Shown: positions 15,980-24,489 of the stretch, piece after piece
Layout: each line of letters opens with the position of its first letter
Position numbering within the stretch: the stretch's first letter is position 1
Assembly (NCBI GenBank): GCA_965226645.1
Contig: CBDDDL010000002.1
Span: forward strand, 62,001 to 126,000
Source of the DNA: Poriferisodalis sp965226645
Lineage (GTDB): Bacteria > Actinomycetota > Acidimicrobiia > Acidimicrobiales > Poriferisodalaceae
Reading direction: 5' to 3'
DNA length: 64,000 nt
Made by a program: the position numbers and the translations under genes
The notes under the pieces: generated by a model
The model's database searches: none
Told to the model about the DNA's origin: nothing
What the model saw: the letters and a program-made list of their open reading frames with translations, nothing else

Positions 15980-16762
15980 TTAGTGGATGCGGCCTTGGCC
16001 TTGGCTGAGGCGGGGGGCTTTGCGGCCGGTTCGGGCTGCGATGATCTCGGCCACGATCGATACGGCGGTTTCCTCGGGGGTTCGTCCGCCGATGTCGAGG
16101 CCGATGGGGGCGGCGACACGGGCAAGTTCGGCATCGGTGACGCCGGCTTCGCGTAGGCGTTCGGATCGCTTCTCGTGTGTTGTGCGCGAGCCCATGGCGC
16201 CCAGGAAACCCACGCGTGTCGGCAGGGCACCGACGATGGCGGGAACGTCGAACTTGTGGTCGTGGGTGAGCACACACACGGCGTCTCTGGGGCCCAGGTC
16301 GTCGCCGATGCGGTCGAGCAGGCGGTTCGGCCAGTCCACGACCACCTCGTCGGCCATCGGGAACCTGCGCCTGGTCGCGAACACCTCGCGCGCATCGCAC
16401 ACCGTGACGCGGTAGCCGAGCAGCTTGGCCTGGGAGGCGAGTGCACGGGTGAAGTCGACAGCGCCGAAGATGACCATGTGCGGTCGCCGGGCGTGACACT
16501 CCACGAACACACTGAGATCCATTTGGCGGGCCTCGCCGTGTTGGCCGTAGTGGCGGACTTCGCTGATGCCGGCGTCGAGCATCCCGAGGGCGTCGCGTTC
16601 AACGACTCGATCGAGGTCGGCGTCGCCGAGGCTGCCCAGCGTGGGTCCATCGGGTCGAACCAAGAGCTTTGCTCCGGCATCGGGACCTTCGATGACCGTC
16701 GCCAGAGCCACCGGTTCCTCGGCTCGGATGGCGTCGCGGAACACCTCGTAAAGGCAGGTCAC
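15980..16762 (-). CDS. XdhC Rossmann-domain protein (molybdenum hydroxylase maturation, C-terminal half)
   Basis: A 260-residue protein from the GTG at 16762, which overlaps the upstream gene's stop codon (GTGA). HMVIFGAVDFTRALASQAKLLGYRVTVCDAR is the Rossmann-type start of the XdhC C-terminal domain; VCVLTHDHKFDVPAIVGAL and GFLGAMGSRTTHEKR follow. XdhC/CoxI proteins bind and sulfurate molybdenum cofactor and insert it into xanthine- or CO-dehydrogenase family enzymes. Here the usual two-domain protein is split into two genes. Confidence 0.88.
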   Translation of the reverse strand: MTCLYEVFRDAIRAEEPVALATVIEGPDAGAKLLVRPDGPTLGSLGDADLDRVVERDALGMLDAGISEVRHYGQHGEARQMDLSVFVECHARRPHMVIFGAVDFTRALASQAKLLGYRVTVCDAREVFATRRRFPMADEVVVDWPNRLLDRIGDDLGPRDAVCVLTHDHKFDVPAIVGALPTRVGFLGAMGSRTTHEKRSERLREAGVTDAELARVAAPIGLDIGGRTPEETAVSIVAEIIAARTGRKAPRLSQGQGRIH

Positions 16763-17076
16763 CAGCTGAGTTCCTCCACGAACAGGTGGATGGTGCCGCC
16801 GCATGTGAGCCCGACGGAAAACGCCTCGTCGTCGCTGTAGCCGAATGTCGTGATGCCAGCGCCGCGGCTGCCCCCGAGCAGCGCCAATGCCTCGCCCACG
16901 ACAGCGCCTTCGACACAGCCGCCCGAGACCGAGCCAGCAACTTCGCCGTCCTCGTTGACTGCCATCGCCGCCCCTGGGTCGCGTGGACCAGAGCCTTCGA
17001 TGTCCACCACTCTGGCCACCGCCACTCGCTGGCCCGCGGCACGCCACCGGTCGATGTCGTCCAAGATCTCGTCCAT
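16759..17076 (-). CDS. XdhC/CoxI N-terminal-domain protein
   Basis: A 105-residue protein that covers only the XdhC_CoxI N-terminal domain. GSGPRDPGAAMAVNEDGEVAGSVSGGCVEGAV matches the domain, including the GC-V/E motif thought to contact molybdenum cofactor. Together with the overlapping downstream gene it makes up a complete XdhC. It is 63 bp downstream of coxE on the same strand. Confidence 0.88.
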   Translation of the reverse strand: MDEILDDIDRWRAAGQRVAVARVVDIEGSGPRDPGAAMAVNEDGEVAGSVSGGCVEGAVVGEALALLGGSRGAGITTFGYSDDEAFSVGLTCGGTIHLFVEELSW

Positions 17077-17139
17077 GTGATCAGTCTCGCTGCCTGGTGA
17101 TGCTTCGCGTCACGGGCGCTCGAGTTGCCAGGATCGCTT

Positions 17140-18339
17140 TCATGCTGCGATCGTCGCGGCCAGCTGTTCGAGCGAGTCGAACGAGTGACCTTCGATGAAG
17201 TCGTCGACGTGCGGCAACGCCGCGGCCATGCCCCGCGCCAGCGGCGCGTAACCGGGTGTGTGCTTCAGCGGATTCACCCACACCAACCGGTGGGTGACCC
17301 GATGCAGGCGGGCCATCTGCTCTTCGAGTTCGTCAGGAGTGCCGCGGTCCCAGCCATCCGAGACAACCACCACAATCGCGCCGCGGGCGTGGCCCCGCAC
17401 GCCCCACTTGTCGTTGAACTCGTGAAGCGTCTCTCCCAGCCGAGTGCCACCCGACCAGTCCTGCACCGATGCCGCCGCATCTCGCAGGCCCGCGTCGGCA
17501 TCACGCGACGACAGCTCACGGGTCACCCTCGTCAGGCGGGTGCCGATAGTAAATGCCTCGACCCGGGTCCGGCCCACCACCGCTGCATGAGCGAAGCGTA
17601 CGAGCGCTCTGGCGTACGGCTCCATCGAGCCCGAAACGTCGAGCAGCAGCACGACCCGCCGCGGCTTGCGGTCCCCAGTGAGGAACTCGCGATGGATCGC
17701 CTCGCCTCCGGTGCGCAAGGCACGGCGAATGGTGCGGCGCAAGTCGGGTCGACGGGTAAACCGCTTGGCCCTCACGGCTCGGCGCGAGCGGCGCGTCACC
17801 GCATGGAATCGAAGCTTGCTCATCAACGAATGGAGTTCCGTCAGCTCGGCGTCGCTGCAGTCGGCGAAGTCCTTGTGGCGCAGCGTCTCAGTGTCGCTGT
17901 AGCGAACTCGCAGCGTCGGTCCTGTGTCGGGTTCGCCGTCGTCGTCCGCTGGCGGGGCGGCACCCTCGTCGTCGGTATCGGTGGCAAGCGTTACCGAGAT
18001 GGGAGGCAGCTCGACAAAGATGCCGCTTGGCGCGCGGCCCTCCCAGAACACAGCGAAGGCCCGGTCGTACAGGACAATGTCTGCGGGACTGCCGACCAAC
18101 GTCGCTCGTCCCGCCCAGTAGACGCTGTCGCGCCGTTCTGCGCCGAGCAGCCGAAGTGCCTCGGTGAAGGCCATCACCCGACGGATCGTGATGACGAGAC
18201 CGGCGCCTCGCAAGATGGCGCTGAACGCGGATGCCAGCCGTTCGGGCTCGTTTACTGTCCCGTTAGGCGGCTCGTCGAAACCGTTCGTCGCCCGAGGCGG
18301 CGACGGTCCCGCGATTCCCGTACTCCCAGCGGCCGCCAT
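17140..18339 (-). CDS. coxE: CoxE-like von Willebrand factor A domain protein
   Basis: A 399-residue protein. The C-terminal half is a VWA domain with the MIDAS motif DVSGSM, a conserved Thr in SGGTRLGE and the later Asp in VVVSDGWDRG. The basic segment in the middle (RRSRRAVRAKRF) and overall layout match VWA_CoxE proteins. With the MoxR-type ATPase CoxD they form a chaperone pair that matures the Cu/Mo site of CO dehydrogenase. The frame is open further upstream, but that stretch is antisense to coxD. Confidence 0.9.
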   Translation of the reverse strand: MAAAGSTGIAGPSPPRATNGFDEPPNGTVNEPERLASAFSAILRGAGLVITIRRVMAFTEALRLLGAERRDSVYWAGRATLVGSPADIVLYDRAFAVFWEGRAPSGIFVELPPISVTLATDTDDEGAAPPADDDGEPDTGPTLRVRYSDTETLRHKDFADCSDAELTELHSLMSKLRFHAVTRRSRRAVRAKRFTRRPDLRRTIRRALRTGGEAIHREFLTGDRKPRRVVLLLDVSGSMEPYARALVRFAHAAVVGRTRVEAFTIGTRLTRVTRELSSRDADAGLRDAAASVQDWSGGTRLGETLHEFNDKWGVRGHARGAIVVVVSDGWDRGTPDELEEQMARLHRVTHRLVWVNPLKHTPGYAPLARGMAAALPHVDDFIEGHSFDSLEQLAATIAA

Positions 18340-18383
18340 GTTCCGTCCGTACTGCTTCTCGTCCGCGCCAGGCCTCGGCCTGC

Positions 18384-19289
18384 TCAGGCCTCGGCGACGG
18401 CGGCCATGATCATCTCCATGCCCACCGAGGTGACCCGTTGCTGGTCCTCGCGGTATTTGAGCACCGTTCCGAGCGTCGCTTCGAGCATCGGCGGGTCTAG
18501 CGCGGATGCGCCCAAACGGCCCAGCGCGGTGGCCCAGTCGATGGTCTCGGCAACGCCGGGCGGCTTGTAGAGCCGCATCTCCCGCATCGCAGACACGGCC
18601 GACGCGACCTGCCGGGCGAGCGTGCCGTCCACGTCGGGCAGCTTGAGCTTGACGATCTCGACCTCGCGCTCCAAAGACGGGTGCGCCACCCAGTGGTACA
18701 GGCACCGTCGCTTGAGGGCGTCGTGAACGTCGCGGGTGCGATTCGAGGTGACCACCACGAGCGGCGGGCGCGCAGCGGTGATGGTGCCCAGCTCGGGCAC
18801 GGTGACGGTGAAGTCAGACAGCACTTCCAGCAAGAACGCCTCGAACTCGTCGTCGGCTCGGTCGACTTCGTCGATCAGCAACACCGCCGGTGTGGCGTCG
18901 TCGTGGTCGATGGCCTGCAACAGCGGGCGGCGGATCAGAAAGCGTTCGGAGTACAGCTCGTCCTCGATCGCCTCGGCATCAGCCGACGCTCGACCGGCCG
19001 CTTCGGCGGTGCGCAGGTGCAGCAGCTGGCGGGTGTAGTCCCACTCGTACAGCGCTTGGGCGGCGTCGATTCCCTCGTAGCACTGCAGCCGGATGAACTC
19101 CCCGCCCGTCCAGGCGGCCAGCACCTTGGCCAGCTCGGTCTTGCCGACTCCGGCGTCGCCTTCGAGGAACAGCGGCCGTCCCATCGTCATCGACAGGTAC
19201 ACCACCGTCGACAGTCCCTCGTCGGGCAGGTACCCATGTTCGGACAATGCCGCCGAAACCGCGGCAGGATTACCGGGCACCTGAAACAC
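18384..19289 (-). CDS. coxD: CoxD-like MoxR-family AAA+ ATPase
   Basis: About 301 residues if started at the GTG at 19289, which lies 8 nt after a TAGCCT hexamer; a TTG at 19298 is the alternative. Walker A is GDAGVGKTE, Walker B is VLLIDEVDRAD, and sensor 1 is in VVVTSNRTRD, all typical of MoxR ATPases. In characterised systems CoxD is an unfoldase that acts on the CO dehydrogenase large subunit. It begins the cluster coxD-coxE-xdhC(N)-xdhC(C). Confidence 0.92.
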   Translation of the reverse strand: MFQVPGNPAAVSAALSEHGYLPDEGLSTVVYLSMTMGRPLFLEGDAGVGKTELAKVLAAWTGGEFIRLQCYEGIDAAQALYEWDYTRQLLHLRTAEAAGRASADAEAIEDELYSERFLIRRPLLQAIDHDDATPAVLLIDEVDRADDEFEAFLLEVLSDFTVTVPELGTITAARPPLVVVTSNRTRDVHDALKRRCLYHWVAHPSLEREVEIVKLKLPDVDGTLARQVASAVSAMREMRLYKPPGVAETIDWATALGRLGASALDPPMLEATLGTVLKYREDQQRVTSVGMEMIMAAVAEA

Positions 19290-19297
19290 GATGGCCA

Positions 19298-19303
19298 AGG
19301 CTA
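19298..19303 (-). promoter_or_regulatory. Candidate leaderless -10 (TAGCCT) of coxD
   Basis: The hexamer ends 8 nt before the GTG at 19289, which favours that start over the TTG immediately abutting the hexamer. Confidence 0.45.
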
Positions 19304-19376
19304 CGGCCTGGCATTGACGCGGGTGCGGTCAAGCGGATCGCGCAGGCCAGCTAGTGGCCGCAACCAGGCTTTCCTT

Positions 19377-19429
19377 GTGATATCTGTGCAGAAATACTCG
19401 CTCAGCGAACAAATCTGCACAGATATCAC
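19377..19429. repeat. Perfect 16-bp inverted repeat (hairpin) upstream of the DUF559-type pseudogene
   Basis: GTGATATCTGTGCAGA at 19377-19392 is perfectly complementary to 19414-19429, with a 21-nt loop. The sequence is visibly more A/T-rich than its surroundings. The arm core ATCTGTGCAGAAA occurs again after the pseudogene at 20219. Confidence 0.85.
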
Positions 19430-19506
19430 GAGCGACCGGAACGAAATCAAGTCGATTGCCAGATTTCATTTTGGTTCAATGCATTTCCGTGAATCATGAA
19501 CTTGAG

Positions 19507-20183
19507 ATGGTGCACGCGAGAGCAGTCGAACAGGCGCCGGCTGGCAGCAAGACATCGATCAACGAGGCGCGCCTCGAAGCGCTCATGCGTCGACAGCACG
19601 GGCTCGTGTCACGCATCCAAGCTCGGTCGGCCGGCATGAGTCCGCAACAGATACAACGCCGAGTCGGCGCCGCCCGCGACTCGAACGGGCCATTGATGCC
19701 GTCTTGCGTGACGACCGCCTGCGTTACCAGGACTTGTACGACGTTCTGGATGCCCATGCGCGCAACGGCAGAAACGGCACGCTCCGGCTCCGGGCAGTGC
19801 TCGACGAGCGCGCTGACGACGAAGGGGTTCCGTTGAGCGACTGGAGTCGCTGGGTATGTGACTTGCTTTGCGAGTCCGGCCTGCCGAAACCGGTTCTGGA
19901 GCACCGGGTGCACACTGCCGATGGAGACTTCGTCGCTCAGGTCGACTTGGCGTATCCGGCCCACCGTTTGGGCATCGAGCTGGACAGCATCCGGTGGCGC
20001 CACAACCGAGACTCGTTCGTGAATGACCGACGTCGCCGGAACCGGCTGACGACCGCCGGCTGGGACGTTCTGTCCTTCACATGGCACGACTACGAGGACC
20101 AACCCGCTGCGCTGTGCGACATAGTCGCTCGAGTTCTCAACGGCATCGCATCGGGTCGGCGCCTGCACTCAGCAACGGCCTGA
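19507..20183 (+). pseudogene. Decayed AbiEi-type HTH plus DUF559 endonuclease-like gene
   Basis: Residues from 19507 (EARLEALMRRQHGLVSRIQARSAGMSPQQIQRRVG) match the winged-helix N-terminus of actinobacterial AbiEi/DUF559 proteins, in one frame. From about 19680 another frame carries the C-terminal half: RLERAIDAVLRDDRLRYQDLYDVLD, then a Vsr-like nuclease core (VDLAYPAHRLGIELD, TTAGWDVLSFTWHD). The usual ~100-residue segment between the two is missing and the frame changes, so a deletion has broken the gene. It could be two small genes, but the order fits one ancestral protein. It is flanked by related TGTGCAG-containing repeats. Confidence 0.65.
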
Positions 20184-20216
20184 CCGCACTCACTACCAGC
20201 TACCAGCGACTTGTAC

Positions 20217-20235
20217 AAATCTGTGCAGAAAAGTA
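20217..20235. repeat. Second copy of the TGTGCAG motif after the pseudogene
   Basis: AAATCTGTGCAGAAAAGTA shares the 13-bp core ATCTGTGCAGAAA with 19382-19394. The two copies bracket the decayed DUF559-type gene. Confidence 0.6.
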
Positions 20236-20286
20236 CCGACCGGTGATGCTCAGTCCAAAGAGTTTGATCCGATCACGGCGTTGTCC

Positions 20287-21960
20287 TCAGGCGGATGCGG
20301 TGGCCTCCAACCGGCAGAAGCATGAGGCCGAGATCGGCACGTCGGCCCGGGCGATGGCGAGATTGAGGCGTTGGCCAATGAGCGGTTCCTCGACTGTGTC
20401 ACCTCGCCGGACGAGGCACTCGTGCAGCCCATGCAGGCTCCAGACGTTGTCGGGATGCTGGCAGGGGCGGCGCAGCTGGTCATCCAAGCCCAGGTCAGCT
20501 CGGTAGAGGACCTCGGCCTCTTCGAAGTGCCCTTGCTCTGTCAGCAGCGCGCCTAGCGCATGGCGCGTTGGCTGCATCCAGCCCCAGGGCTCGTCGTACG
20601 GCAAGTTGTCGTCGAGCTCGACTGCCCGGCGGAGATGGGCGAAGGCGATGTCCAAGTTGCCGAGCCGGTACTCCATCTCGCCATTCAGCATGGCCTCCGC
20701 GACGGCCAAGATGTCCAGACCGGTGTTGTTGAACAGCGTTCGGCTCGGCAAGACCTGAGCCTTGGCTGCCAGGAAGGCTTCGCGTTCGGCCAGCGCGTTA
20801 TCGACCTGTCTCATCGAGGCATACGCCACCGTCCGTGCGTAGCGCATCATCGCCGTGGTGACGCAGTAGAACTGCTGGTCGAAGGGCAGGTGCTGGTCGA
20901 GGATCTCGTGCCACTTGCCGAAGCGTACGAATACGTGCTGCTTGATCGACACGAATCCCTCCAGCCAGTCGGCCATCGGCGGCGAGCCTGTCCGCAGAAG
21001 CTCCTCGGGCAGCGTGCGGTTCATCTCTTCAGCCGCCTCAAGCGCCGGGCCGTACTGGCCGGCGAGCATCGCCCCGTACACCTTGAAGTGATAGTCGTGG
21101 CAGCGGTAGGCCGAATAGAAGTTCATGGGACCCTTGAGGTCCAGGTACTTCCGATCAGCGGCGATCGCGGCTGAGTTGCGCGCCACGACATTGTGGTAGT
21201 GGCCGCACAGCAGGTCGATATGGGTCGCCATGTGGACTAGGTGCCCTGCGTCAGGCGCCAGATTGACCAGTCTGTCGCCGGCTGACAACGCTCGCTCTGG
21301 ATGCGACGACATCTCCATGAGGTGGATGTACATGTGGAGCAGGCCTAGGTGGCTGTTGGCGCCCGCGGCGTCGAGCGTCTCGAACGCCGATTCGAGCACG
21401 TCAACTGCTTCAAGCGTCCCCGCGCCCTCCGCCGGCTCGCCGGTATCCAGGTCCCACAGCTCCCACGGGGTCCGGTTCATGATCGCCTCGGCGAAGAGCG
21501 CGCAGACATCGAGGTCATCGCCGTGGACCCGGTACACCTCGCGCATCGCGTCCGCGTAGGTGTCATTCCATCGCCCGAAGTCGTCCTCGTCGGGTACTTG
21601 GGGATCCGACGGGTAGCGACGCGCCAGTGCACCGATCAGCGCGTGTTCGAGATCGCTGGTGCCTGCTACGGCATCGCCGGCTGTCGCCACCTCAGCTCGA
21701 GCGCGTTCCAGTGAGGTACGCAGATCATTCTCGTCGAAGTCTTTCCACGACTTGTTGTAGTTCGGCCCGATGGCATATGCGATGCCCCAGTGAGCCATTG
21801 CAAAGTCGCGATCGTGCAAGAGAGCACGCTCGAAGCAGGCGATCGCCTCCTCATGGTGGAAGCCATAACACCAAGCCATGCCTCGGTCGAACCAGAGCTG
21901 GGCTTCTGCATCCTGCGTTGTCACCGGCCACCGGTACGAGCCCAGATCAAAGTAAGCCAT
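20287..21960 (-). CDS. Tetratricopeptide-repeat protein, function unknown
   Basis: A 557-residue soluble protein. TPR-type helices are clear at the start (AQLWFDRGMAWCYGFHHEEAIACFERALLHDRDFAMAHWGIAYAIGPNYN) and near the end (LGNLDIAFAHLRRAVELDDN, LLTEQGHFEEAEVLYRADLGL). A His-rich middle (HLGLLHMYIHLMEMSSHPERAL) recalls a family of long TPR proteins common in environmental bacteria. There is no signal peptide. The ATG at 21960 has AGGAGG about 14 nt upstream, next to a palindrome. No catalytic domain is recognised. Confidence 0.8.
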   Translation of the reverse strand: MAYFDLGSYRWPVTTQDAEAQLWFDRGMAWCYGFHHEEAIACFERALLHDRDFAMAHWGIAYAIGPNYNKSWKDFDENDLRTSLERARAEVATAGDAVAGTSDLEHALIGALARRYPSDPQVPDEDDFGRWNDTYADAMREVYRVHGDDLDVCALFAEAIMNRTPWELWDLDTGEPAEGAGTLEAVDVLESAFETLDAAGANSHLGLLHMYIHLMEMSSHPERALSAGDRLVNLAPDAGHLVHMATHIDLLCGHYHNVVARNSAAIAADRKYLDLKGPMNFYSAYRCHDYHFKVYGAMLAGQYGPALEAAEEMNRTLPEELLRTGSPPMADWLEGFVSIKQHVFVRFGKWHEILDQHLPFDQQFYCVTTAMMRYARTVAYASMRQVDNALAEREAFLAAKAQVLPSRTLFNNTGLDILAVAEAMLNGEMEYRLGNLDIAFAHLRRAVELDDNLPYDEPWGWMQPTRHALGALLTEQGHFEEAEVLYRADLGLDDQLRRPCQHPDNVWSLHGLHECLVRRGDTVEEPLIGQRLNLAIARADVPISASCFCRLEATASA

Positions 21961-21979
21961 TGTCGTTTCTCGAGTCCTC

Positions 21980-21995
21980 CTGGCCGTATGGCCAG
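21980..21995 (-). promoter_or_regulatory. 6-4-6 palindrome abutting the Shine-Dalgarno of the TPR gene
   Basis: CTGGCCATACGGCCAG on the minus strand is immediately followed by the AGGAGG-type Shine-Dalgarno. It could be a repressor operator or an mRNA hairpin controlling ribosome access; neither is shown. Confidence 0.35.
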
Positions 21996-22160
21996 TATTC
22001 CTCACGCAACCTGGAAAAACCATGACTATTGCTCATGCGCTATGCCTCACTGCGCTCAGGGCCCGGCAGCCTGAGATGCTCAGCGCGTCCATGGCAGCTG
22101 GATCCGGTCACAATCGTGCAGCTAGGGCGGCCCAGCGGTCCCCAGGCGACTTGTTGTCGT

Positions 22161-23285
22161 TCAGGAACTCGACGTGTTGGTTCCGACGGCTCCCACGAGG
22201 TCGATTATCCCGATCGTGGGGCGGACGCCGAATCGGAGCTGTGGGGCATTGCCACGCTCGCGGCCGACGCCGGTTGACACATAGATCGGTGTTCCGTCCA
22301 GCTCATGCAACCCGCCTGCGGCGACGTGCCTCGGCACGCTCGACAACGTCAATGGCGGGCCAATGAGCGGGAACGAGACCTGCCCGCCGTGCGTATGGCC
22401 GGCAATGAGAAGATCGGCCGGCCATGCGTGCAGTAACTCAATGGCGTCTGGCTTGTGGGCGAGCAGTATTCGAACGTCGGCATGCTCGTCGCCCACGAGT
22501 CGTTCAGCCATCCGCCGCGCCGATGCCTCATCGCCGAAGAGCGTCGTCCCGCCGATGCTCAGCGTGGTGCCATTGAGCACAAACGTGTCGATCTCGTTGT
22601 CGAGCACTCTGGCGCCGGTGCCCTCGGTGATCTGCCAGAGACCCGCGACGGTGTCGGTGTTGCCGCTCACCAGATAGACCCTTGGCACATCGTCGAAAAT
22701 CCGCCGGATCAGTTGCGTGAATTGCGGTGCTCGCTCGTCGAACAGGTCATCGTCGAACTGGTACAGGTCTCCAGGCATCACGACGATGTCAGGCTCGAAT
22801 CCCAGCAGGCGGTCGACTGCCGCGTTCTCGTACTCGCCGACCACTGTGGTCTGCAGATCAGCGAGCACCCCGATCCGGATCCGCTCGTCGACGCCGTCGA
22901 CCGCGAGCTCCGCAGTGTCCACCCGTAGCCAGAAGGGCTCGACATAGGTCGCATAGACGCCGACCGGAATTGCGACCAGGACGATCACGCAGACGACGGT
23001 GATGGCTCGTGGGCGCGTGCGGGCAGCCAGCAGCACGATGCCGCCGGCGATCGGCGCACCGACCGTCCCCACGACATAGGTGACATGGACAAGCGTGAAG
23101 CCGTCCAGTCCGGTGATGAACAGCGCTGCGCCGCTCAAGATGAGCGTGCCCACGAATCCAACGGTTACAGCACGAGCAACAACCTGGCCGCTGCGGAGTC
23201 CTGCGCGGATCCACTGCACCCCGAGGATGCCCGAAACGACCCCCACGACGACTGCGGCGACGATGGCGTAGTAGTTCAGGAGCAT
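22161..23285 (-). CDS. Membrane-anchored metallophosphoesterase-like protein with altered metal motifs
   Basis: A 374-residue protein. Four hydrophobic segments at about 8-25, 40-60, 68-88 and 95-113 anchor a C-terminal calcineurin-like phosphoesterase domain. GD173, H277 and GH297-T-H299-GGQ are in place. The first motif reads D143-L-Q145 instead of D-x-H, and the GNH[D/E] motif reads G-N209-T-D211. Two metal or catalytic histidines therefore seem to be replaced. The domain order resembles YkuE-like proteins. It may be a variant enzyme or have lost activity. The substrate is unknown. Confidence 0.82.
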   Translation of the reverse strand: MLLNYYAIVAAVVVGVVSGILGVQWIRAGLRSGQVVARAVTVGFVGTLILSGAALFITGLDGFTLVHVTYVVGTVGAPIAGGIVLLAARTRPRAITVVCVIVLVAIPVGVYATYVEPFWLRVDTAELAVDGVDERIRIGVLADLQTTVVGEYENAAVDRLLGFEPDIVVMPGDLYQFDDDLFDERAPQFTQLIRRIFDDVPRVYLVSGNTDTVAGLWQITEGTGARVLDNEIDTFVLNGTTLSIGGTTLFGDEASARRMAERLVGDEHADVRILLAHKPDAIELLHAWPADLLIAGHTHGGQVSFPLIGPPLTLSSVPRHVAAGGLHELDGTPIYVSTGVGRERGNAPQLRFGVRPTIGIIDLVGAVGTNTSSS

Positions 23286-23382
23286 CGGCAACAGACCCTC
23301 GCATCCCGAGGGTGCCACAGACCTGTCGAGCCGGCCGGTCGGAAGGGCGCCGGTGCGGCTGCGCTATGCGTTGAGTGCAACC

Positions 23383-24420
23383 TCAGCTGGTGCCGAGGGT
23401 GAGCAGGTTCTCGACGGGCTGGTAGAGCTCGGAGAGGTAGGCCGTGTCGTCGGGACTGAGCTCGATGGCCGTGGCCTCGGCGAGCTGGTCGAGCTGGCTG
23501 ATCTTCGACACGCCCACGACAGGGGCGGTGATCTCGGGCTTGTTCACCAGCCACGCCAGCGCCACTTGGGCGGGGTGCACATCGAGCCGCTTGGCCACCT
23601 CGGACACGCGAGCCGCGATGTCGAAGTCCCGCTCACCCCGGTACAGGCTCTCGGTGCGAGAACGGTCCTGGCCCCGCGACCGGTCGGTGGTGCCGGCGTC
23701 GAGGCCGCCCTGATACGAGCCCGTCAGGATGCCCCGCGCCAACGGCGACCACGGGGTGAGCGCCACGCCGGTGCGGGCGCAGTAGGGGTTCATCTCGCGC
23801 TCTTCCTCGCGGTAGATGAGGTTGTAGTGGTTCTGCATCGACACGAACTTGGTCCAGCCGCGCATCTCGGCAGTCATCTGCAATTCGGCGAACTGCCACG
23901 CGAACATCGAGGAGCCGCCCAGGTACAGCGCCTTGCCCGCCTTCACCACGTCGTGCAGCGCCTCGAGCGTCTCGGTGATCGGCGCCCGGACGCTTCCGGG
24001 GATGCCATGGGGGTGGCGGTGGATGATCAGTTGATCCACGTAGTCAACGCCCAGGCGACGCAGCGAATTGTCAACACCCTCCATGATGTGCTTGCGCGAC
24101 AGCCCGCCCTCATTGGGATTGCGGCCCATGGGCATCGACACTTTCGTGGTCAGCACGTATTTCTCACGGGGCAACAGCTCTCGCAGCAGCTGGCCCACGA
24201 CCTCTTCGGACGCGCCGACGCCGTAGATGTCCGCGCAGTCGAAGTAGTAGAGGCCACGCTCGATGGCCGCTTCGAAGATGGGCCGGGCCGCATCGACGTC
24301 GAGGGTCCAGTCCCCCTGGTGGCCCCGACCGGGAATGCCAAAGTTCATGGTTCCCAAGCAGAGCTCCGAGACCAAGAGACCGCTGTTGGATCCGAGCTGC
24401 ACTGACTTCAGTTGCGACAT
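23383..24420 (-). CDS. Aldo/keto reductase
   Basis: A 345-residue (alpha/beta)8-barrel NADPH-dependent oxidoreductase. The catalytic tetrad is visible: Asp and Tyr in FDCADIYG, Lys in VLTTKVSM and His in LIIHRHPHG. The C-terminal VGVSKISQLDQLAEA stretch binds NADPH. The length and motifs fit the AKR group that includes YajO/Tas and potassium-channel beta-like proteins. The physiological substrate is unknown. A TACGTT hexamer lies 8 nt before the ATG. Confidence 0.9.
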   Translation of the reverse strand: MSQLKSVQLGSNSGLLVSELCLGTMNFGIPGRGHQGDWTLDVDAARPIFEAAIERGLYYFDCADIYGVGASEEVVGQLLRELLPREKYVLTTKVSMPMGRNPNEGGLSRKHIMEGVDNSLRRLGVDYVDQLIIHRHPHGIPGSVRAPITETLEALHDVVKAGKALYLGGSSMFAWQFAELQMTAEMRGWTKFVSMQNHYNLIYREEEREMNPYCARTGVALTPWSPLARGILTGSYQGGLDAGTTDRSRGQDRSRTESLYRGERDFDIAARVSEVAKRLDVHPAQVALAWLVNKPEITAPVVGVSKISQLDQLAEATAIELSPDDTAYLSELYQPVENLLTLGTS

Positions 24421-24428
24421 GGCCTCGA

Positions 24429-24434
24429 AACGTA
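24429..24434 (-). promoter_or_regulatory. Candidate leaderless -10 (TACGTT) of the aldo/keto reductase gene
   Basis: The hexamer ends 8 nt before the ATG at 24420. There is no Shine-Dalgarno. Confidence 0.45.
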
Positions 24435-24489
24435 TTCGACGGAGAGGCTCAACCCTCGTGTCGACGCCGCCAAAACGATGTGGCGGGCA

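Noticed and set aside
15913..16680. N-terminal extension of the acyl-CoA dehydrogenase frame
   Set aside because: The extra 256 codons lie in another frame of the XdhC genes and are Pro/Ser/Arg-rich. The family match and a -10-like hexamer support the start at 15912.
18340..18705. N-terminal extension of coxE
   Set aside because: The added codons are antisense to coxD and rich in Arg/Ala/Gly. The ATG at 18339 gives a normal CoxE length.
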